DNA of 9,258 nt from Bacteroidales bacterium. Lineage in GTDB: Bacteria > Bacteroidota > Bacteroidia > Bacteroidales > VadinHA17. Below the pieces are notes generated by a model. That model was not told the origin of the DNA, did not search any database, and saw nothing but the letters and a program-made list of their open reading frames with translations. Shown piece by piece: positions 7,507-9,258 of this stretch. The position numbers were made by a program, and so were the translations under genes. The stretch spans positions 1-9,258 of the forward strand of contig DOZA01000107.1 of the NCBI GenBank assembly GCA_003518245.1. Direction: 5' to 3'. Numbering within the stretch: the first letter of the stretch is position 1; each line of letters begins with the position of its first letter.

Positions 7507-7608
7507 TATATATGTTTATATAACAAAGAAACTGACTGATCTCCCTAGATTCGCCCGAACCGCTTAATTAATACCACCATTTAATAAAATATAGGTATTA
7601 TCCGCTGA
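7507..7608. other. 102-nt gap between regulator and barrel gene
   Basis: The gap is AT-rich and holds a 7-bp inverted repeat next to the regulator stop (7569-7600), described separately. No strong Shine-Dalgarno sequence precedes the barrel ATG at 7506, and I see no match to TAnnTTTG on the minus strand. A site here could give the barrel-transporter pair its own promoter. Confidence 0.45.
7569..7600. promoter_or_regulatory. Inverted repeat TAATACC / GGTATTA downstream of the regulator gene
   Basis: Perfect 7-bp arms at 7569-7575 and 7594-7600 are separated by 18 AT-rich bases. The element starts 8 nt past the regulator stop and lies 63 nt or more before the barrel start. It could be an operator for the adjacent regulator or a weak RNA hairpin between the two genes. 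It lacks a G-C-rich stem and a trailing T run on the minus strand, so it is not a clear terminator. Confidence 0.3.
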
Positions 7609-8763
7609 TTACGGACTTTCATCTTTCAGTTTTTCAAGGTACTGGGTGGGAGTATGGTGGGTAATGTTTTTAAAAATAGTATTGAAAGTTGACTTAGAAT
7701 TAAAACCTGAATCATAAGCTATGGCAAGAATCGTGAAATTCTTATTGGCAGGATCTTTCATTCTTGAAATCACTTCTTTAACCCTGTATTCATTTATGAA
7801 AGTAAAGAAATTACGCCCATGGAGGTTGTTTAATACCTGAGTAATATGATGACGGGATATTCCTGTCTGTAAAGAAAGATCATAAATTGTAAGATTCCTG
7901 TCAAGATATGGTTTTTCTTTTTCTACATGTTTTATGATAATGTCAAGGAATTTCCGGGCCTGTTTATCGCTTAGTCCACTGCGAAGATATTTTAATTTTT
8001 TCTCTTCTTCAGGCTTCGTTATAGTATCCCTGGTCTTATTGATACCTTTTTCAGTACCTATCAGTACACTTGCCAGTAATGGCTGCCTAATAGCATAAAA
8101 GGCATAAATGAAAGAGAAAATAGTAATAAAAACAAATACAGTATAATACGGATCAAAGGGGAGGAAGTTAATAAATATATTTATCCCTCCAAGTATGAAC
8201 AGGATAAAGAATGCTGTGTAAAAGCTGATGCTAATAATCTTGAGCCAGTTAAGTGTAATCCTTCCTGATGCATATGAAACAAGGTCTTTCAAATGACGTT
8301 GATGCGTGCTTATAGTTATAAATGTTAATGTGCTATAAGCAGTAATTGAAACAAGAAAACAAACACTATAAACTATCCGTAATGAAATATACTTATCTGC
8401 AACAAAAAAACCTGTCAGATCGGTAAATATCTTGTCAGCCCTGAAAATAACAGATACTATAAAAAAGACTATAAAAGGGATAAAATGAATGAAGTTAGCT
8501 GATTTAAACTTCTTTTCAGGCTCAGTCATATAACATACATACAGATACAAAATAGGACCGTAGGTAAAAGCAACAAATGGGAATGAATAAAATGTTATGA
8601 ACTTGATTTTTATCAGTGCAAAAACAAGGTCAAAGAATATCATAAAAAGTAAAGAAGCCATCAGTCGATCTGGTATATTAATGGGCTTCTTTGTACCTAT
8701 AATCAGGCCCCCAAAGAATGTTTGCGAGATAGCAATATATAATATGGGTTCAATAATTTCCAT
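7609..8763 (-). CDS. Membrane-bound AraC-family transcription regulator
   Basis: A 384-residue protein with an N-terminal membrane domain of about seven hydrophobic helices (roughly 6-24, 33-52, 60-78, 91-108, 128-150, 174-200, 206-225). A charged cytoplasmic linker (235-285) leads to a C-terminal AraC/XylS DNA-binding domain. Its first helix-turn-helix is at 291-328 (LTIYDLSLQTGISRHHITQV then FFTFINEYRV) and the second at 343-379 (FTILAIAYDSGFNSKSTFNT, then the TPTQYL ending). This 7TM-AraC layout is frequent in Bacteroidota and suggests a regulator that senses something in or across the inner membrane. It is the first gene of the minus-strand series and probably controls the barrel and RND-LolA genes after it. 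The ATG at 8763 is the only ATG in frame: reading upstream, the frame reaches a TAA at 8826-8824 with no other start. That ATG is embedded in the edge of a GGAATACT repeat. The ligand is unknown. Confidence 0.88.
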   Translation of the reverse strand: MEIIEPILYIAISQTFFGGLIIGTKKPINIPDRLMASLLFMIFFDLVFALIKIKFITFYSFPFVAFTYGPILYLYVCYMTEPEKKFKSANFIHFIPFIVFFIVSVIFRADKIFTDLTGFFVADKYISLRIVYSVCFLVSITAYSTLTFITISTHQRHLKDLVSYASGRITLNWLKIISISFYTAFFILFILGGINIFINFLPFDPYYTVFVFITIFSFIYAFYAIRQPLLASVLIGTEKGINKTRDTITKPEEEKKLKYLRSGLSDKQARKFLDIIIKHVEKEKPYLDRNLTIYDLSLQTGISRHHITQVLNNLHGRNFFTFINEYRVKEVISRMKDPANKNFTILAIAYDSGFNSKSTFNTIFKNITHHTPTQYLEKLKDESP

Positions 8764-8800
8764 TGGAATACTGGAATGCCGGAATACTGGAACGATGGAA
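8764..8800. repeat. 16-bp tandem repeat of GGAATACTGGAA type, right copy
   Basis: Units at 8765-8780 (GGAATACTGGAATGCC) and 8781-8796 (GGAATACTGGAACGAT), then a partial GGAA. It directly abuts the regulator start codon, so it forms the translation initiation region of that mRNA. The word TGGAATACTGGAATG (8764-8778) recurs in inverted orientation at 1040-1054. Confidence 0.75.
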
Positions 8801-8837
8801 GGGTGTAAATATGAATCCGTTGTTTAATTCAGATTTT

Positions 8838-8870
8838 CATTAATCCAATTATCCATTTTTCCATTAATCC
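8838..8870. repeat. CATTAATCC direct repeat in the divergent intergenic region
   Basis: CATTAATCC occurs at 8838-8846 and 8862-8870, with related ATCCAAT and ATCCATT words between. On the minus strand the segment also reads as an 18-codon ORF (8880-8824, ATG to TAA), but it consists of these repeated words and is unlikely to be a gene. Confidence 0.5.
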
Positions 8871-8887
8871 TATTCTTCATATGTTAC

Positions 8888-8895
8888 CAAAGATA
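8888..8895 (-). promoter_or_regulatory. Candidate -7 box (TATCTTTG) for the regulator gene
   Basis: On the minus strand TATCTTTG matches the Bacteroidota -7 consensus TAnnTTTG at every fixed position. Transcription would start near 8881 and leave a leader of about 118 nt before the regulator ATG. A matching TTTG at -33 is not evident, so this is a candidate only. Confidence 0.4.
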
Positions 8896-8918
8896 CTAAG
8901 AAGTCAATATTTTTATTG

Positions 8919-8926
8919 TATTTTTG
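8919..8926 (+). promoter_or_regulatory. Candidate -7 box (TATTTTTG) for sucD
   Basis: On the plus strand TATTTTTG matches TAnnTTTG, about 70 nt before the sucD start. With the minus-strand box at 8888-8895 it makes a compact divergent promoter region. No clear TTTG lies at the -33 position. Confidence 0.4.
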
Positions 8927-8995
8927 GTCTTTAATTTTCAGATTTTACCGGTCTGGTAAGTTCTGACCTTGATAAATAAAAAAAATTATTTTGAT

Positions 8996-9258
8996 ATGAG
9001 TGTTCTTCTCAATAAAGATTCAAAGGTAATAGTACAGGGTTTTACAGGCTCTGAGGGTACTTTCCATGCCCGGCAGATGATAGAATATGGGACAGATATT
9101 GTTGGAGGTGTAACACCAGGTAAGGGTAATACCAGTCATCTGGACCGTCCTGTTTTCAATATTGTTGAAGAAGCTGTCTCCTCAACTGGGGCTGATGTAT
9201 CGGTAATATTTGTACCTCCCGCATTTGCCGCTGATGCTATTATGGAAGCTGCAGATGC
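8996..9258 (+). CDS. sucD: Succinyl-CoA ligase alpha subunit, N-terminal 87 codons only
   Basis: The opening of the alpha subunit of succinyl-CoA synthetase, the citric-acid-cycle enzyme that couples succinyl-CoA cleavage to ATP or GTP formation. [14 protein letters not shown] (residues 11-24) is the CoA-binding loop of the Rossmann-like domain. [19 protein letters not shown] (37-55) and [17 protein letters not shown] (66-82) follow in the same order and spacing as in known SucD proteins. Family members are about 290 residues long, so roughly 70 percent, including the phosphohistidine site, lies past the right edge. The ATG at 8996 matches the usual SucD start (MSxL). An AT-rich leader with no strong Shine-Dalgarno sequence precedes it. 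sucC is not immediately upstream; the neighbour is the divergent regulator. It is a housekeeping gene with no evident link to the rest of the window. Confidence 0.95.
   Translation, partial: MSVLLNKDSKVIVQGFTGSEGTFHARQMIEYGTDIVGGVTPGKGNTSHLDRPVFNIVEEAVSSTGADVSVIFVPPAFAADAIMEAAD

Noticed and set aside
8824..8880. 18-codon minus-strand ORF just after the regulator -7 box
   Set aside because: It consists of repeated CATTAATCC-type words and has no ribosome binding site, so it is most likely chance.
1..9258. CRISPR array, tRNA, rRNA, transposase or integrase
   Set aside because: No regularly spaced repeats with unique spacers, no cloverleaf or rRNA sequence and no recombinase motifs were seen on either strand.

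Overview
The window looks like a stretch of chromosome from a Bacteroidota bacterium, probably Bacteroidales or a related anaerobic or marine lineage. The evidence is the AT-rich base composition, a seven-helix membrane protein fused to an AraC-type DNA-binding domain, weak or absent Shine-Dalgarno sequences before most genes, TAnnTTTG-type -7 boxes, and a GH130 mannosylglucose phosphorylase beside a sodium/solute symporter. The species cannot be named from this sequence.

Layout, right to left, because all genes but one are on the minus strand. At the right edge the plus-strand gene sucD (succinyl-CoA ligase alpha subunit) begins at 8996 and runs out of the window. Divergent from it is a membrane-bound AraC-family regulator (7609-8763). 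It is followed after 102 nt by an outer-membrane beta-barrel protein (6139-7506). Only 10 nt later comes a 1013-residue protein (3087-6128) that joins a complete 12-helix RND/MMPL transporter to a complete LolA-like 'outer membrane lipoprotein-sorting' domain. After 145 nt comes a sodium/solute symporter (1082-2941). After a further 248 nt comes a GH130 phosphorylase whose C-terminus lies beyond the left edge (<1-833).

Two functional groups can be read. The first is regulator, barrel and transporter-chaperone fusion. Together these would span inner membrane, periplasm and outer membrane, and are best explained as a trafficking route for lipid or another hydrophobic cargo, controlled by a membrane-embedded regulator. 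The cargo cannot be read from the sequence. The second is symporter plus phosphorylase, which would import a beta-mannoside such as mannosyl-beta-1,4-glucose and split it with phosphate in the cytoplasm. Whether the two groups are transcribed together is unclear.

The most interesting item is the RND-LolA fusion. Its LolA-like half still carries a methionine, a signal-peptide-like hydrophobic stretch and a purine-rich leader at the junction, as though a stop codon between two genes was lost, or one base was misread. The intergenic gaps are also unusual: most are made of short, degenerate, word-like repeats, and one 15-bp word occurs in inverted orientation at both ends of the four-gene block. 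No gene-free stretch exceeds 300 bases. I see no RNA gene, CRISPR array, insertion sequence or integrase.
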